A DNA stretch of 52,348 nucleotides from Owenweeksia sp. (GTDB lineage: Bacteria; Bacteroidota; Bacteroidia; Flavobacteriales; Schleiferiaceae), in NCBI GenBank assembly GCA_028277105.1, contig JANQHO010000127.1:1-52348 (forward strand), given 5' to 3'. The notes under the pieces are model-generated. The model was not told where the DNA came from. It ran no database searches and worked only from the letters and a program-made list of their open reading frames with translations. Positions 18,194 to 27,417 of this stretch are shown in pieces. The stretch's first letter is position 1. Each line of letters starts with the position of its first letter. Made by a program: the position numbers and the translations under genes.

Positions 18194-18955
18194 ATGATAA
18201 GAGCTATAATAGTTGACGATGAGGAAAATTCGAGAGAAACCCTGAGAGGGAAGATCGATCTCTTTTGTCCTGAAGTAGAAATTGCCGGTGAGGCAGACAG
18301 TGTAGAAAGCGGAATAAAGGTTATTACCGAATCAAATCCCGATGTGATATTCCTGGATGTACAATTGACTGAAGATAGCAGTGGCTTTGATATTTTGAAC
18401 GAGATCAGCATTAATGAAGAATTGAACCCTGAAGTGATATTTATTACTGCTCATAATGAATTTGCCATCCAGGCTATAAAGTTCAGCGCTTTGGATTACC
18501 TCCTTAAGCCGATTGATCCTGAGGAACTGGTAAAAGCTATCCGGAAAGTAGAATCTCGTAAAGGCCTGCCTAAAAAAGCAGCTAACTTTAATGTACTGGT
18601 GGAGAATATCCGCCAGGCCTCCGATTCCCCTAAAAAAATAGTAGTACCCACTTCTGACGGTATGCATGTGATCAGGTTAAGCGATATCATTCGTTTGGAA
18701 TCCAGTAGTAACTATACTACTTTTTACCTGCAGAACGATAAAAGTTTGCTGGCCAGTAAAACCTTAAAGGAATTTGATAATATGCTTAGCGGGTATAATT
18801 TTCACCGTATCCATAAATCTCACCTGGTAAATCTCAATTACCTAAAGAAGTACGTTCAAACGGACGGTGGATTTCTGGTGCTGGAAGACGGAACCAAGAT
18901 TCCTGTAGCCAACCGCAAAAAAGAACACTTGCTCAGCACCTTGAAAAACCTGTAA
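18194..18955 (+). CDS. LytTR-family response regulator
   Basis: 253 residues. The receiver domain at 1-120 has the acidic pair Asp8-Asp9, the phospho-acceptor Asp55 in VIFLDVQL, Thr in FITAHNE, and Lys in LLKPID. The LytTR DNA-binding domain at ~145-253 shows LSDIIRLESSSNYTTFYL, SGYNFHRIHKSHLVNL and DGTKIPVANRKK. It would bind direct-repeat sites as a dimer when phosphorylated by the preceding LytS-type kinase. Targets are unknown; the divergent HHH/PorV-like operon is the nearest candidate. Its TAA stop is immediately next to the purE stop on the other strand, leaving no room for a terminator. Confidence 0.95.
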   Translation: MIRAIIVDDEENSRETLRGKIDLFCPEVEIAGEADSVESGIKVITESNPDVIFLDVQLTEDSSGFDILNEISINEELNPEVIFITAHNEFAIQAIKFSALDYLLKPIDPEELVKAIRKVESRKGLPKKAANFNVLVENIRQASDSPKKIVVPTSDGMHVIRLSDIIRLESSSNYTTFYLQNDKSLLASKTLKEFDNMLSGYNFHRIHKSHLVNLNYLKKYVQTDGGFLVLEDGTKIPVANRKKEHLLSTLKNL

Positions 18956-19441
18956 TCATTCCAGGATCTTTCCCGATTCTATTACTGCATTGCGGAGTGA
19001 TTGCTTATAATCTGTGATGTTTTGCTGGATATTTTTGTCAGCACTACCCACGATTTGAGCGGCTAAAATACCGGCATTTTTAGCGCCATTGAGCGCCACT
19101 GTGGCTACAGGTACCCCACCGGGCATTTGAAGAATACTAAGTACGGAGTCCCAGCCGTCTATAGAATTGCTTGATTTTACCGGTACACCGATAACCGGTA
19201 AAGGACTTAGCGAGGCTACCATGCCCGGCAAATGAGCGGCTCCGCCTGCTCCGGCTATGATAACTTTTATGCCACGGCCATGGGCATTTTTGGCATATTC
19301 AAACATCAGGTCAGGGGTACGGTGCGCAGAAACGATCTTGATCTCGTATTCTACTCCCAGCTTACTCAAAATATCAGCTGCCTGTTGCATAACGGGTAAG
19401 TCGCTTTTACTTCCCATTATAATTCCTACTTCTGTTGCCAT
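18956..19441 (-). CDS. purE: N5-carboxyaminoimidazole ribonucleotide mutase
   Basis: 161 residues, normal for class I PurE. GSKSDLPVMQQ, SAHRTPDLMFEY, AGAGGAAHLPGMVAS, and SILQMPGGVPVATVALNGAKNAG mark the nucleotide and CO2-transfer site (the last named with its key GGVPV and NAG). It shifts the carboxyl of N5-CAIR to C4 in de novo purine synthesis, working with PurK. The ATG overlaps the purK stop (TAATG), so it is the last gene of a coupled operon. Confidence 0.97.
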   Translation of the reverse strand: MATEVGIIMGSKSDLPVMQQAADILSKLGVEYEIKIVSAHRTPDLMFEYAKNAHGRGIKVIIAGAGGAAHLPGMVASLSPLPVIGVPVKSSNSIDGWDSVLSILQMPGGVPVATVALNGAKNAGILAAQIVGSADKNIQQNITDYKQSLRNAVIESGKILE

Positions 19442-20607
19442 TATCTACTGATTACTTTAATGGTTTCTTTAACTTCTTTAGCTAAGATACGCGCTTCTTC
19501 CAAAGTATCAGCTGTAACCGTAACGTGACCCATTTTGCGAAAAGGGCGGGTTTCTGCTTTTCCGTACAGGTGGACGTAAACACCCGGGCGGCTCATTATT
19601 TCTTCAATACCTTCGTAAAATACCGGCCCGTTATAACCTTCTTCCCCATTTATATTGATCATTACAGCTGGCTTCACCACCTCAGTAGAGCCCAGGGGTA
19701 AGCCAAGGATGGCGCGCAGATGCTGGTCGAACTGCGAGGTAATATTCCCTTCTATACTCAGGTGGCCGCTGTTATGTACCCTGGGAGCCACTTCGTTAAC
19801 CAAGATCTCTCCCCCGGGGGTAAGGAACATTTCTACTGCCAGTAAACCAACGTGATCTAATTTATTGACCAGGTCTTCGGCTACGCTTCTTGCCTTTTCC
19901 TTTAGTTCATTCTCGATCAAAGAGGGGCTAAAGACAAATTCCACCAGGTTGGCAGTGGGGTGAAAATCCATTTCCACCACGGGAAAACTCTTCACTTCCC
20001 CTCTAGCTGAACGGGCTACTATTACTGCCAATTCCTTTTCAAAAGGGATGAGTTCTTCCGACAGCCCTTCGCCATTGGCGAGTTTTTTCAATTGATCTTC
20101 AGTTTTTACTATCTCTACCCCCCGTCCGTCATAACCACCGGTGGCAGCCTTCCATACAAAAGGGAATTTTACCGCTCCAGAGTGTATCAATCCCTCTAAT
20201 TCTTTTTTATTACTAAAACTGTGAAAAGGAGCTGTAGCTATTCCTATATCGCGGTAAAATTTTTTCTGGGTCACCTTGTTGCGGATAATATCCAGGGTTT
20301 CAGGTTTTGGAAAAATAGTGTGTCCTCTTTTTTGTAGCAGATGTAGGGCTTCTGTGCTCACATTTTCAATTTCAATGGTGATCACATCACAGTCTTTGGC
20401 AAAATCCAATATGGTTTGAGTATTGGTAATATCGCCTTTTACAAAAACGTTGCTCCCTATCCTGCAAGGAGCATCAGGTGAGTTGTCCATTACCTTTGTA
20501 CGGATATCATATCTGCGGGTTTCGGTGAGCAGCATTTTACCCAATTGTCCGCCACCTAATATTCCAAGGGTAAAGCTCGATGAAAAAAGAGAAGTTATAT
20601 CAGGCAC
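19441..20607 (-). CDS. purK: N5-carboxyaminoimidazole ribonucleotide synthase
   Basis: 388 residues, ATP-grasp fold. The nucleotide-binding head has LGILGGGQLGKMLL; the ATP-grasp core shows FPFVWKAATGGYDGRGVEIV, and LAVIVARSARGEV, then NEVAPRVHNSGHLSIEGN with the metal-binding Asn/Glu. It makes N5-CAIR from AIR, bicarbonate and ATP. The start is a GTG at 20607, eight bases inside the SprT-like gene, there being no ATG before KML. This overlap and the purE overlap suggest tight coupling. Confidence 0.96.
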   Translation of the reverse strand: MPDITSLFSSSFTLGILGGGQLGKMLLTETRRYDIRTKVMDNSPDAPCRIGSNVFVKGDITNTQTILDFAKDCDVITIEIENVSTEALHLLQKRGHTIFPKPETLDIIRNKVTQKKFYRDIGIATAPFHSFSNKKELEGLIHSGAVKFPFVWKAATGGYDGRGVEIVKTEDQLKKLANGEGLSEELIPFEKELAVIVARSARGEVKSFPVVEMDFHPTANLVEFVFSPSLIENELKEKARSVAEDLVNKLDHVGLLAVEMFLTPGGEILVNEVAPRVHNSGHLSIEGNITSQFDQHLRAILGLPLGSTEVVKPAVMININGEEGYNGPVFYEGIEEIMSRPGVYVHLYGKAETRPFRKMGHVTVTADTLEEARILAKEVKETIKVISR

Positions 20608-21235
20608 TTTTCTTGTTTTTATCCGGGTTAATCAATCTTATTTCAGCTAGAGGATGAACCATGTATTCCCTGCCATTAGTAAGGTTTAAGCATTTGAACC
20701 TTTTTCTGAGTTTAGGCCCTTTTTTAAATATTTTGTCTTTTCCCAGGCTGAAAACAGCCCCGGCTTCAAGGTCTTCCAAATGAATTTTTTTGTGCAGATC
20801 GGGATCAAACTGCTTCAGCATTTTGAAGAGTTCCAGATCGGTACAACTACTGGCTGAGCCTTTGTTTAAACTTTTGATGAGGGCCTTTTCCAGTTCAGGA
20901 GGAAATATCCCGGCTTTTATAAAAGGCTTTGCCAACTCGATAAAGGTTTTTTGCCATTCCGTTCCATGAGGTTTGATGCGTTTGCCGAAGTCCTTAAAGG
21001 CTTTAAGATGGGCCATTTCGTGTATCAAGGTAATCAGAAAAGCATATTGATTGAGATTGGCATTCAGGCTGATGCGATGGCGGCCCTGTTTGTCTGGAAA
21101 ACGATAGTCGCCAAATTTAGTTTTACGGGGTTTAGTAATTTTTAGTTGTACCGGTTCAGTACGCAATAGCTGCATCACCAGCTCCAAACTGTTTTGGGGT
21201 AAGTATTTTTCCAGAACACTTTGCGCCTTACTCAC
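20600..21235 (-). CDS. SprT-like zinc-metalloprotein
   Basis: 211 residues from a GTG at 21235 which overlaps the stop of the lipoprotein gene upstream (GTGA). A longer reading from ATG 21271 adds 12 residues, but the family usually opens near SKAQSVLEKYLP, and the coupled GTG is favoured. The zinc motif HEMAHLKAFKD (HExxH) is followed by KPHGTEWQKTF with the third histidine. The C-terminal half (KKGPKLRKRFKCLNL, EIRLI) resembles the nucleic-acid-binding tail of SprT/Spartan-like proteins, but without a full four-cysteine zinc ribbon. It may act in DNA-protein crosslink repair; in bacteria its role is unclear. It is co-transcribed with purK. Confidence 0.85.
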   Translation of the reverse strand: MSKAQSVLEKYLPQNSLELVMQLLRTEPVQLKITKPRKTKFGDYRFPDKQGRHRISLNANLNQYAFLITLIHEMAHLKAFKDFGKRIKPHGTEWQKTFIELAKPFIKAGIFPPELEKALIKSLNKGSASSCTDLELFKMLKQFDPDLHKKIHLEDLEAGAVFSLGKDKIFKKGPKLRKRFKCLNLTNGREYMVHPLAEIRLINPDKNKKSA

Positions 21236-21375
21236 TTTCCCAGTTTTATTGATGTTCCCGGGCAGTTGCATTTCTCCAGGCTCTTACAGGAAGTAACGGC
21301 TAAAAAGAGTATTGAGCCTAGTAACAAATACTTATAAAATTTCAGCAACAATGAAGAGGTTGGAGATAATTTCAC
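21232..21375 (-). CDS. Small lipoprotein
   Basis: 47 residues from GTG 21375, too short for many gene finders. The N-terminal region FYKYLLLGSILFLAVTSCK is a membrane-spanning signal with a lipobox-like VTSC, and the mature peptide is only 18 residues (C-KSLEKCNCPGTSIKLGK) with a C-N-C-P cluster. Small KCDCP-type lipoproteins occur widely in Bacteroidota. The TGA stop overlaps the GTG start of the SprT-like gene. It would be membrane-anchored in the periplasm with no known function. No ATG start exists in this frame; GTG is the best candidate. Confidence 0.65.
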   Translation of the reverse strand: MKLSPTSSLLLKFYKYLLLGSILFLAVTSCKSLEKCNCPGTSIKLGK

Positions 21376-21403
21376 GATACAAAATTACTGTTATTTTAGC
21401 GAA

Positions 21404-22153
21404 ATGTTTGTTGTACGCTGGATACACCACATAGGAAAGTACTTTGTGCTTTTGGGTAAAATTTTTAAAAAGCCCGAGAACAATCGGGAATACTGGAAAG
21501 CTTTGATGCGGGATATGGAATTACTGGGGGTTAACAGTATTGCCATAGTATCTATCATCTCGCTTTTTGTGGGAGCAATTGTAACTATACAAACTGCCTA
21601 TAATCTGGATGATCCCCTTATCCCTGACTATTATATTGCCATTGCTACCCGTGAGTCTATTGTGCTGGAATTTTCCCCTACTATAGTGAGCCTTATCCTG
21701 GCCGGAAAGGTGGGTTCCAATATTGCCAGTACATTAGGCAGTATGCGGGTTACTGAACAGATCGAGGCCCTGGAAGTGATTGGCGTCAATCCACCGGCCT
21801 ACCTGATTTTACCAAAAGTTGTTGCCCTCATGTTTTTCAATGTGATATTGATAATACTCAGTATGTTCCTGGGTATTTTAGGAGGCTTTCTCGCTGCTGA
21901 TTTGGTGGGAGTGGTCTCAACTCCTGATTTCATCCAGGGCCTTCAAACCGCTTTTAATCCTTTTTACATCACTTATGCTTTAATTAAAACAGTAGTATTT
22001 GCCTTTCTTATCACAACTATATCGGCCTATTATGGCTATTATGTAAAAGGCGGGGCCATAGAAGTAGGTATTAATGCTACTAATGCCGTTGTGAGTAGTA
22101 GCGTAGCGATTATCATATCTAATTATGTGCTTACTCAAATGCTGTTGAGCTAA
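21404..22153 (+). CDS. mlaE: Mla-type ABC transporter permease
   Basis: 249 residues with about five membrane segments (VNSIAIVSIISLFVGAIVTI; SLILAGKVGSNIASTLGSMR; VVALMFFNVILIILSMFLGI; near-C-terminal SVAIIISNYVLTQMLL). The ATRESIVLEFSPTIVSLILA and RVTEQIEALEVIGVNPPAYL motifs are diagnostic for the MlaE/YrbE permease, which works in retrograde phospholipid transport between the membranes. The ATG of the ATPase gene overlaps its stop (TAATG). An MlaD-type substrate-binding protein is not in this window next to it. Confidence 0.93.
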   Translation: MFVVRWIHHIGKYFVLLGKIFKKPENNREYWKALMRDMELLGVNSIAIVSIISLFVGAIVTIQTAYNLDDPLIPDYYIAIATRESIVLEFSPTIVSLILAGKVGSNIASTLGSMRVTEQIEALEVIGVNPPAYLILPKVVALMFFNVILIILSMFLGILGGFLAADLVGVVSTPDFIQGLQTAFNPFYITYALIKTVVFAFLITTISAYYGYYVKGGAIEVGINATNAVVSSSVAIIISNYVLTQMLLS

Positions 22154-22905
22154 TGATAGAGGTAAACGATTTACATAAAAGCTTTGGCGATCATAAAGTA
22201 ATCAAAGGCATATCTTCAAAATTTTACGAGGGCAAGACTAATCTTATCATTGGACAATCTGGTTCGGGAAAAACAGTTTTCTTGAAGAGCCTCGTGGGTT
22301 TACATCAGATAGACAAAGGCGATATCTACTTTGACGATCGCAAGCTGAGTGAAATGGGAGAAGATGAGAAAACAAACCTGCGTACCGAAATGGGAATGGT
22401 TTTTCAGGGTAACGCCTTGTTTGATTCCCTTACCATTGAACAAAATGTAACCTTTGCTTTGGATATGTTTTCTGATATGTCGGTAAGTGAAAGAAGGGAC
22501 CGCGCAGATTTTTGTTTAAAAAGAGTTAATCTGGAAAACGTGCAAAAAAAATTTCCGGCCGAGTTAAGTGGGGGCATGCGGAAAAGAGTAGCTATTGCAA
22601 GGGCTATTTCCATGAATCCCAGATATTTATTTTGCGATGAACCCAATTCCGGTTTAGATCCCCGCACATCCATAGTGATAGACAACCTGATCAGTGAAAT
22701 AACGGAGGAGTACAATATTACGACTGTAATTAACACCCATGATATGAATTCCGTAATGGAAATCGGTGATAGTATCCTTTATATCAAGGATGGGCTCAAA
22801 GCCTGGGAGGGAAGTAAAGATGACATCCTTACCACTAAAAACAAAGACATTAATGACTTTATATTCAGTTCTAAGCTATTCAGGCTAATTAAGAAAGAGC
22901 TATAA
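22153..22905 (+). CDS. mlaF: Mla-type ABC transporter ATP-binding protein
   Basis: 250 residues with Walker A GQSGSGKTVFLKSLVG, Q-loop MVFQGNALFDSL, signature ELSGGMRKRVAIARAI, Walker B YLFCDEPNSGLDP and H-loop INTHDMNSV. The GGMRKR form of the signature is typical of the MlaF/Ttg2A group. It powers the permease encoded just upstream, with start/stop overlap. The product is cytoplasmic, bound to MlaE. Confidence 0.94.
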   Translation: MIEVNDLHKSFGDHKVIKGISSKFYEGKTNLIIGQSGSGKTVFLKSLVGLHQIDKGDIYFDDRKLSEMGEDEKTNLRTEMGMVFQGNALFDSLTIEQNVTFALDMFSDMSVSERRDRADFCLKRVNLENVQKKFPAELSGGMRKRVAIARAISMNPRYLFCDEPNSGLDPRTSIVIDNLISEITEEYNITTVINTHDMNSVMEIGDSILYIKDGLKAWEGSKDDILTTKNKDINDFIFSSKLFRLIKKEL

Positions 22906-22946
22906 AGGAAGAAAAAAGATTAGATTATAAAAATGTTAATAAAAAA

Positions 22947-22968
22947 GCCCCAAGCTTTAGCTTGGGGC
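22947..22968. terminator. Bidirectional intrinsic terminator
   Basis: A perfect 10-bp stem GCCCCAAGCT / AGCTTGGGGC with a TT loop. Six A bases precede it on the left, giving a U-tract for reverse-strand transcripts from the T9SS protein gene, and a T-rich stretch follows on the right for the mlaEF transcript. It lies between the two convergent genes. Confidence 0.88.
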
Positions 22969-22991
22969 TTAATAATTTAGATCAACGTTGT

Positions 22992-24335
22992 TTAGTGGAG
23001 AGTAAGTTTATTTGACTTGGTTACACCTTCACCGTTAATATTAAGCAGGTAAATTCCTTTAGCCAGGTTAGAAAGGTTCAATTCAACCCTTTCGTTAGCA
23101 TTTACTGTTAAGTTGTCGGAATACACTATCTGACCGAGCATATTCATTACTTCAAGGTCATAAGTACCACCCTTGGGAATCTCAACATTTACCAATCCGC
23201 TAGAAGGGTTAGGATAAATGTTCAAAGAGATATAACTTGCCTCATCGATAGAAACAGTTGAAGTTCCACTAACATGAACATAAACTGAATTTATAAAACG
23301 CGAAACTGTAATCAAATTACCAGGGGCATCAGCGTTGTTAGTTGAAGTGCTATTATGACGGGCAAAAGGAGTAAGGATAACACTATTGTGCTGTAAAGAG
23401 TTATCAGTTGCAAGCATACTCCAGAAAGCATCATCATTGGCATCATCGTTTATGATTCCAAACGGACGGAAAGCATTAAAATCTCCTTGATCAGTAGGAA
23501 GATCAGTGGTATCACCTGGAGACCATCCTCCTGGTGTGGGTAAAAATTCTACCCAAACACCCATGATGTTCCCTGCGGGAATTGTAAGGTTAGTAGGAAC
23601 TGAAAAAGTATTGATACCACCTATTGTGTCATTTTGACCTAGAGGAATAGTATATCTTGCAGTTATAGGTCCCCCTAAACCATTATGTACACCAAAGTTT
23701 GGATCGCCAACGTAATCAAATACAGGATAAGTCCCGGTATCATTCAAACCTGTAAAGCTTGGAGGCAGAACGAAAAAAGAAAAGGGATTATTGGTATTAC
23801 TAGGGTCACCGATTACCACTGTAATAGCTAGACTGTCTTGGGTATCAGTAGGGTCGTTAAAGAAATATAATCCATCAACGAAGATGCTATCTACATTTAC
23901 AACATCACCGTCATCAAACTGTGTTCCCCCATTGCTGGGATCGCCAAACAGATCACTGGTAGGATCGTATATCATACCAAATGCGTGATCGGTTGCATTT
24001 GAGAATGAATTGGTAAAACCAATAACAACGCTACTATCTGGAAATACAGGACCGGTAAAGCTACCGCGAAACACACCACTCAGTGCGTTAAAAAGGATAT
24101 CGCTGTAATCAGCAATTCCGTCAACAACGCCACCTGCGGCTTTATGAGATGCTTTTTGCTCACTCATTTTACGTTGTTTTTCCGCCAGGAATTTTTCTAC
24201 CATGGCTTTTTCCTTGGGAGTTAACTCCTGAGCTTCACTCTTTTCCTGGAAATTAGCATAGGGAATAACGCTTTGCGAAAACCCTGCAAAAGCAAATATT
24301 AGCAGAAGAGAAAGCAGTAAAGTAATTTTTTTCAT
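22992..24335 (-). CDS. Secreted protein with type IX sorting domain
   Basis: 447 residues. Signal peptide 1-20 (KKITLLLSLLLIFAFAGFSQ), then a charged linker (about 30-66: EKAMVEKFLAEKQRKMSEQK) and a beta-rich domain with several DGD/DPTDTQDS acidic loops, probably calcium-binding. The C-terminal ~80 residues, SLNIYPNPSSGLVNVEIPKG to SNKLTLH, form a type A T9SS sorting domain. The middle is not recognised. It would be exported through the outer membrane and anchored or released. It has its own well-matched promoter and a terminator, so it is a single-gene unit. Confidence 0.85.
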   Translation of the reverse strand: MKKITLLLSLLLIFAFAGFSQSVIPYANFQEKSEAQELTPKEKAMVEKFLAEKQRKMSEQKASHKAAGGVVDGIADYSDILFNALSGVFRGSFTGPVFPDSSVVIGFTNSFSNATDHAFGMIYDPTSDLFGDPSNGGTQFDDGDVVNVDSIFVDGLYFFNDPTDTQDSLAITVVIGDPSNTNNPFSFFVLPPSFTGLNDTGTYPVFDYVGDPNFGVHNGLGGPITARYTIPLGQNDTIGGINTFSVPTNLTIPAGNIMGVWVEFLPTPGGWSPGDTTDLPTDQGDFNAFRPFGIINDDANDDAFWSMLATDNSLQHNSVILTPFARHNSTSTNNADAPGNLITVSRFINSVYVHVSGTSTVSIDEASYISLNIYPNPSSGLVNVEIPKGGTYDLEVMNMLGQIVYSDNLTVNANERVELNLSNLAKGIYLLNINGEGVTKSNKLTLH

Positions 24336-24375
24336 AATGAGTTTAACTTTTATTTAATACTTATGTAACAATATG

Positions 24376-24406
24376 CAAATCTAATAATACTGTACGTAAA
24401 TACAAA
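24376..24406 (-). promoter_or_regulatory. Bacteroidota promoter of the T9SS cargo gene
   Basis: Read on the reverse strand: TTTG (24406-24403), 19 bases, then TAGATTTG (24383-24376), a full match to both boxes and spacing. The start codon at 24335 leaves a leader of about 35 bases. This is the best promoter seen in the window, and it stands in the 101-base gap between gcvP and the secreted protein gene. Confidence 0.72.
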
Positions 24407-24436
24407 CTAAAACGAGTCTGCGGTTGAGATTGTTTA

Positions 24437-27307
24437 TTATGGTTCTACATAACTTTCCATTGGTTCGCAGGTGCAAATGAGGTTTCTATCACCGTAAGCA
24501 TTGTCTACCCTTCTTACCGAAGGCCAAAACTTGTTGTCAGTCAGATATTCCAAAGGATAAGCAGCTTCTTCCCGTTTGTAAGGAAAATTCCACTCACTGG
24601 CGGTTAGCATGGCAAGGGTATGGGGAGAATTCTTTAAGACATTATTGTCTTTATCTACTTTTTGATCTTCTATCAAGCCAATTTCCTTTCTGATGGATAG
24701 CATGGCATCACAAAAGCGGTCTAATTCCGCTTTGCTTTCACTTTCCGTAGGTTCTATCATGATAGTTCCCGCTACTGGGAATGAAACAGTTGGAGCGTGG
24801 TAGCCATAATCCATAAGCCTTTTGGCGATATCAGTAACTTCTATTCCAGCAGACTTTTTAAAAGGACGGCAATCCAAGATCATTTCATGAGCTACCCTTC
24901 CTTTTTCATTGGTGTATAGAACAGAAAATTCTCCTTCAAGCTTACTTTTGATATAATTGGCATTGAGTATAGCAAAGCGGGTGGCGTCTGCCAGGCCAAG
25001 GGCTCCCAGCATTTTTATATAGCCGTAACTTATAATGAGGATCAGCCCGCTGCCATAAGGTGCAGCAGAAACTGCGCTGATACCATTTTTACCCCCTGTT
25101 TTAACAACTGAATGTGTTGGCAGGAAAGGGGCAAGATGTTGGGCAACACCTATAGGTCCCATTCCGGGGCCACCGCCACCGTGGGGGATAGCAAAGGTTT
25201 TATGGAGATTGAGGTGGCAGACATCAGCACCTATGGCACCCGGGCTGGTAAGCCCTACCTGGGCGTTCATATTGGCACCGTCCATGTAAACCTGTCCGCC
25301 ATGATTGTGAATGATAGAAGTAATTTCTTTTACCGCTTCCTCAAAAACACCGTGGGTTGATGGATAGGTGATCATCAAAGCGGAGAGCTGATCTTTATAC
25401 TGTTCAGCTTTTTGCCGTAGATCTTCCACATCAATATTTCCCAATTCATCACATTTGACCACTTTAACGGTCATGCCAGCCATTACAGCTGAAGCCGGAT
25501 TAGTACCGTGAGCCGAGCTCGGGATGAGCACTATGTTGCGGTGTGAGTCACCTCTGGAGTGATGATAAGCCCTGATTACCATCAGGCCGGTATACTCACC
25601 CTGCGCACCGGAATTAGGCTGCATGGACACAGCATGGAAGCCTGTTAATTCAGCTAGGTCTCTTTCCAGCTCGCTGATCATTTCCAGGTAACCCAGGGTT
25701 TGTTCTTTTGGAGCAAAAGGGTGGATATTGCCAAATAATGGCCAGCTAAGCGGCAACATTTCAGTAGCGGCATTGAGCTTCATAGTACAACTGCCCAGTG
25801 GTATCATACTGTGATTCAGGGACAAATCTTTGCGCTCAAGTTTCTTGATATAACGCATCATATCTGTTTCGCTGCGGTAGCTATTAAATACCTCTTGTTG
25901 CAGATAACCGCTGGTTCTTTGAAGTTTTTCCGGTATAACATTGATATCCAGCAAGCGGTCAATTACCGGTGCTTTTTCCCCGGCTGCTTTGGCAAATACG
26001 GTTACAATTTCGTTGATTCCTTCAATATTGGTAGTTTCATTGAGGCTGATACCAATTTCATGGTTGTTGATGTATCGGAAATTGATCTCGTGTTCAAGGG
26101 CAATTTCCCTGATCAATTCCGTGTTGATCTCCCCGGTTTCAATCTTCAGGGTATCAAAAAATGAAGAATTTAGCTGTTTAAAACCGAATTTTCTCAGGCT
26201 TTCAGCCAGGGTAACTGCACTCTGGTGGATCTTAAGGGCAATATTCCTCAACCCGTCCGGCCCGTGGTAAGCAGCATAAAAACCAGCCATAACAGCCAGT
26301 AAAACCTGGGCGGTGCAAATATTAGAAGTAGCTTTTTCCCTTCTGATGTGTTGTTCCCTCGTTTGCAGTGCCATACGCAAAGCAGGATTGCCATCCAGGT
26401 CAACACTTTGGCCTATGATCCGTCCGGGAATTAACCTTTTGTAATCTTCAGTGGTGGCAAAAAAGGCAGCATGGGGTCCTCCAAAACCTAGTGGAATACC
26501 AAATCTTTGGGTTGTTCCCACTACTGCATCGGCTCCCCATTCACCAGGAGGGGTAAGCAGTGTCAGACTCATGATATCCGCAGCTACCGCAATTTTAATG
26601 TCATATTTTTGAGCAGCGTTTACAAAATCACTGTAATTAAATATATCTCCGTCAGTGGTGGGGTATTGGATCAGAGCCCCAAAAAAATCGTCATTGAAGT
26701 TTATTTCCCGGTGATCGCCAACCACCAGCTCTACACCCAAAGGTTCACACCTGGTTTTGAGCACATCGATATTCTGGTGCAGGCAATGGATGGAAACAAA
26801 GAACTTGATAGCGCCATTTTTTTGTTTATCCCTGCTGCGAGCGCTGTAGAACATCGACATGGCTTCGGCAGCAGCAGTAGACTCGTCTAGCAAACTGGCA
26901 TTGGCAATAGGTAAACCGGTGAGGTCACTTACCATTGTCTGAAAATTGATCAAAGCTTCCAGCCTTCCCTGGGCTATTTCGGCCTGGTAAGGAGTATAGG
27001 CCGTATACCAGCCGGGGTTTTCCAGCACATTACGCTGAATAACTCCTGGTAAAATGGTAGGGTGGTATCCCTGGCCAATATAAGTTTTAAATACCTGGTT
27101 TTTGCGGCCTATTTCCCGTATGCGGGCCATAAACTCGTTTTCAGTAAGAGCCTGGGATAAGTTCAATTCCTTATTAAGCCTTATACCGGGGGGTATGGTT
27201 TGATCGATCAATTCGTCTAATGAGTCAGAGCCTACAGCCTTCAACATGTCATCTAGATCTTCTGCACGGGGACCAATATGCCGGTAAGCAAACGAATCAG
27301 TGTTCAT
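24437..27307 (-). CDS. gcvP: Glycine dehydrogenase (decarboxylating), glycine cleavage P-protein
   Basis: 956 residues, the full-length homodimeric form with both halves fused. The N-terminal half opens [18 protein letters not shown]; the C-terminal half has [26 protein letters not shown] and the PLP lysine in [18 protein letters not shown]. It decarboxylates glycine and loads the methylamine on lipoyl-GcvH, which is re-oxidised by dihydrolipoyl dehydrogenase (a candidate gene is at 45013). No gcvT or gcvH is adjacent. A TATTTTTG box at 27345-27338 in the upstream gap resembles a promoter -7 element, without a clear -33 box. Confidence 0.98.
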   Translation of the reverse strand: MNTDSFAYRHIGPRAEDLDDMLKAVGSDSLDELIDQTIPPGIRLNKELNLSQALTENEFMARIREIGRKNQVFKTYIGQGYHPTILPGVIQRNVLENPGWYTAYTPYQAEIAQGRLEALINFQTMVSDLTGLPIANASLLDESTAAAEAMSMFYSARSRDKQKNGAIKFFVSIHCLHQNIDVLKTRCEPLGVELVVGDHREINFNDDFFGALIQYPTTDGDIFNYSDFVNAAQKYDIKIAVAADIMSLTLLTPPGEWGADAVVGTTQRFGIPLGFGGPHAAFFATTEDYKRLIPGRIIGQSVDLDGNPALRMALQTREQHIRREKATSNICTAQVLLAVMAGFYAAYHGPDGLRNIALKIHQSAVTLAESLRKFGFKQLNSSFFDTLKIETGEINTELIREIALEHEINFRYINNHEIGISLNETTNIEGINEIVTVFAKAAGEKAPVIDRLLDINVIPEKLQRTSGYLQQEVFNSYRSETDMMRYIKKLERKDLSLNHSMIPLGSCTMKLNAATEMLPLSWPLFGNIHPFAPKEQTLGYLEMISELERDLAELTGFHAVSMQPNSGAQGEYTGLMVIRAYHHSRGDSHRNIVLIPSSAHGTNPASAVMAGMTVKVVKCDELGNIDVEDLRQKAEQYKDQLSALMITYPSTHGVFEEAVKEITSIIHNHGGQVYMDGANMNAQVGLTSPGAIGADVCHLNLHKTFAIPHGGGGPGMGPIGVAQHLAPFLPTHSVVKTGGKNGISAVSAAPYGSGLILIISYGYIKMLGALGLADATRFAILNANYIKSKLEGEFSVLYTNEKGRVAHEMILDCRPFKKSAGIEVTDIAKRLMDYGYHAPTVSFPVAGTIMIEPTESESKAELDRFCDAMLSIRKEIGLIEDQKVDKDNNVLKNSPHTLAMLTASEWNFPYKREEAAYPLEYLTDNKFWPSVRRVDNAYGDRNLICTCEPMESYVEP

Positions 27308-27417
27308 TCTTTAAAAATATTTGTGAATTTTGGGATGCAAAAATAACCAATAAGTCTCTCAACTTGGTACTAACTTAAATGCTATCTATCAGCTTTAATT
27401 TTTAGCTATAACTTCAC

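Noticed and set aside
17847..18690. Reverse-strand frames under the LytS/LytTR genes
   Set aside because: They have no recognisable domains and overlap well-defined kinase and regulator motifs.
21236..21271. ATG 21271 as start of the SprT-like gene
   Set aside because: It lies inside the small lipoprotein gene in another frame, and the GTG at 21235 gives the usual N-terminus and a GTGA overlap.
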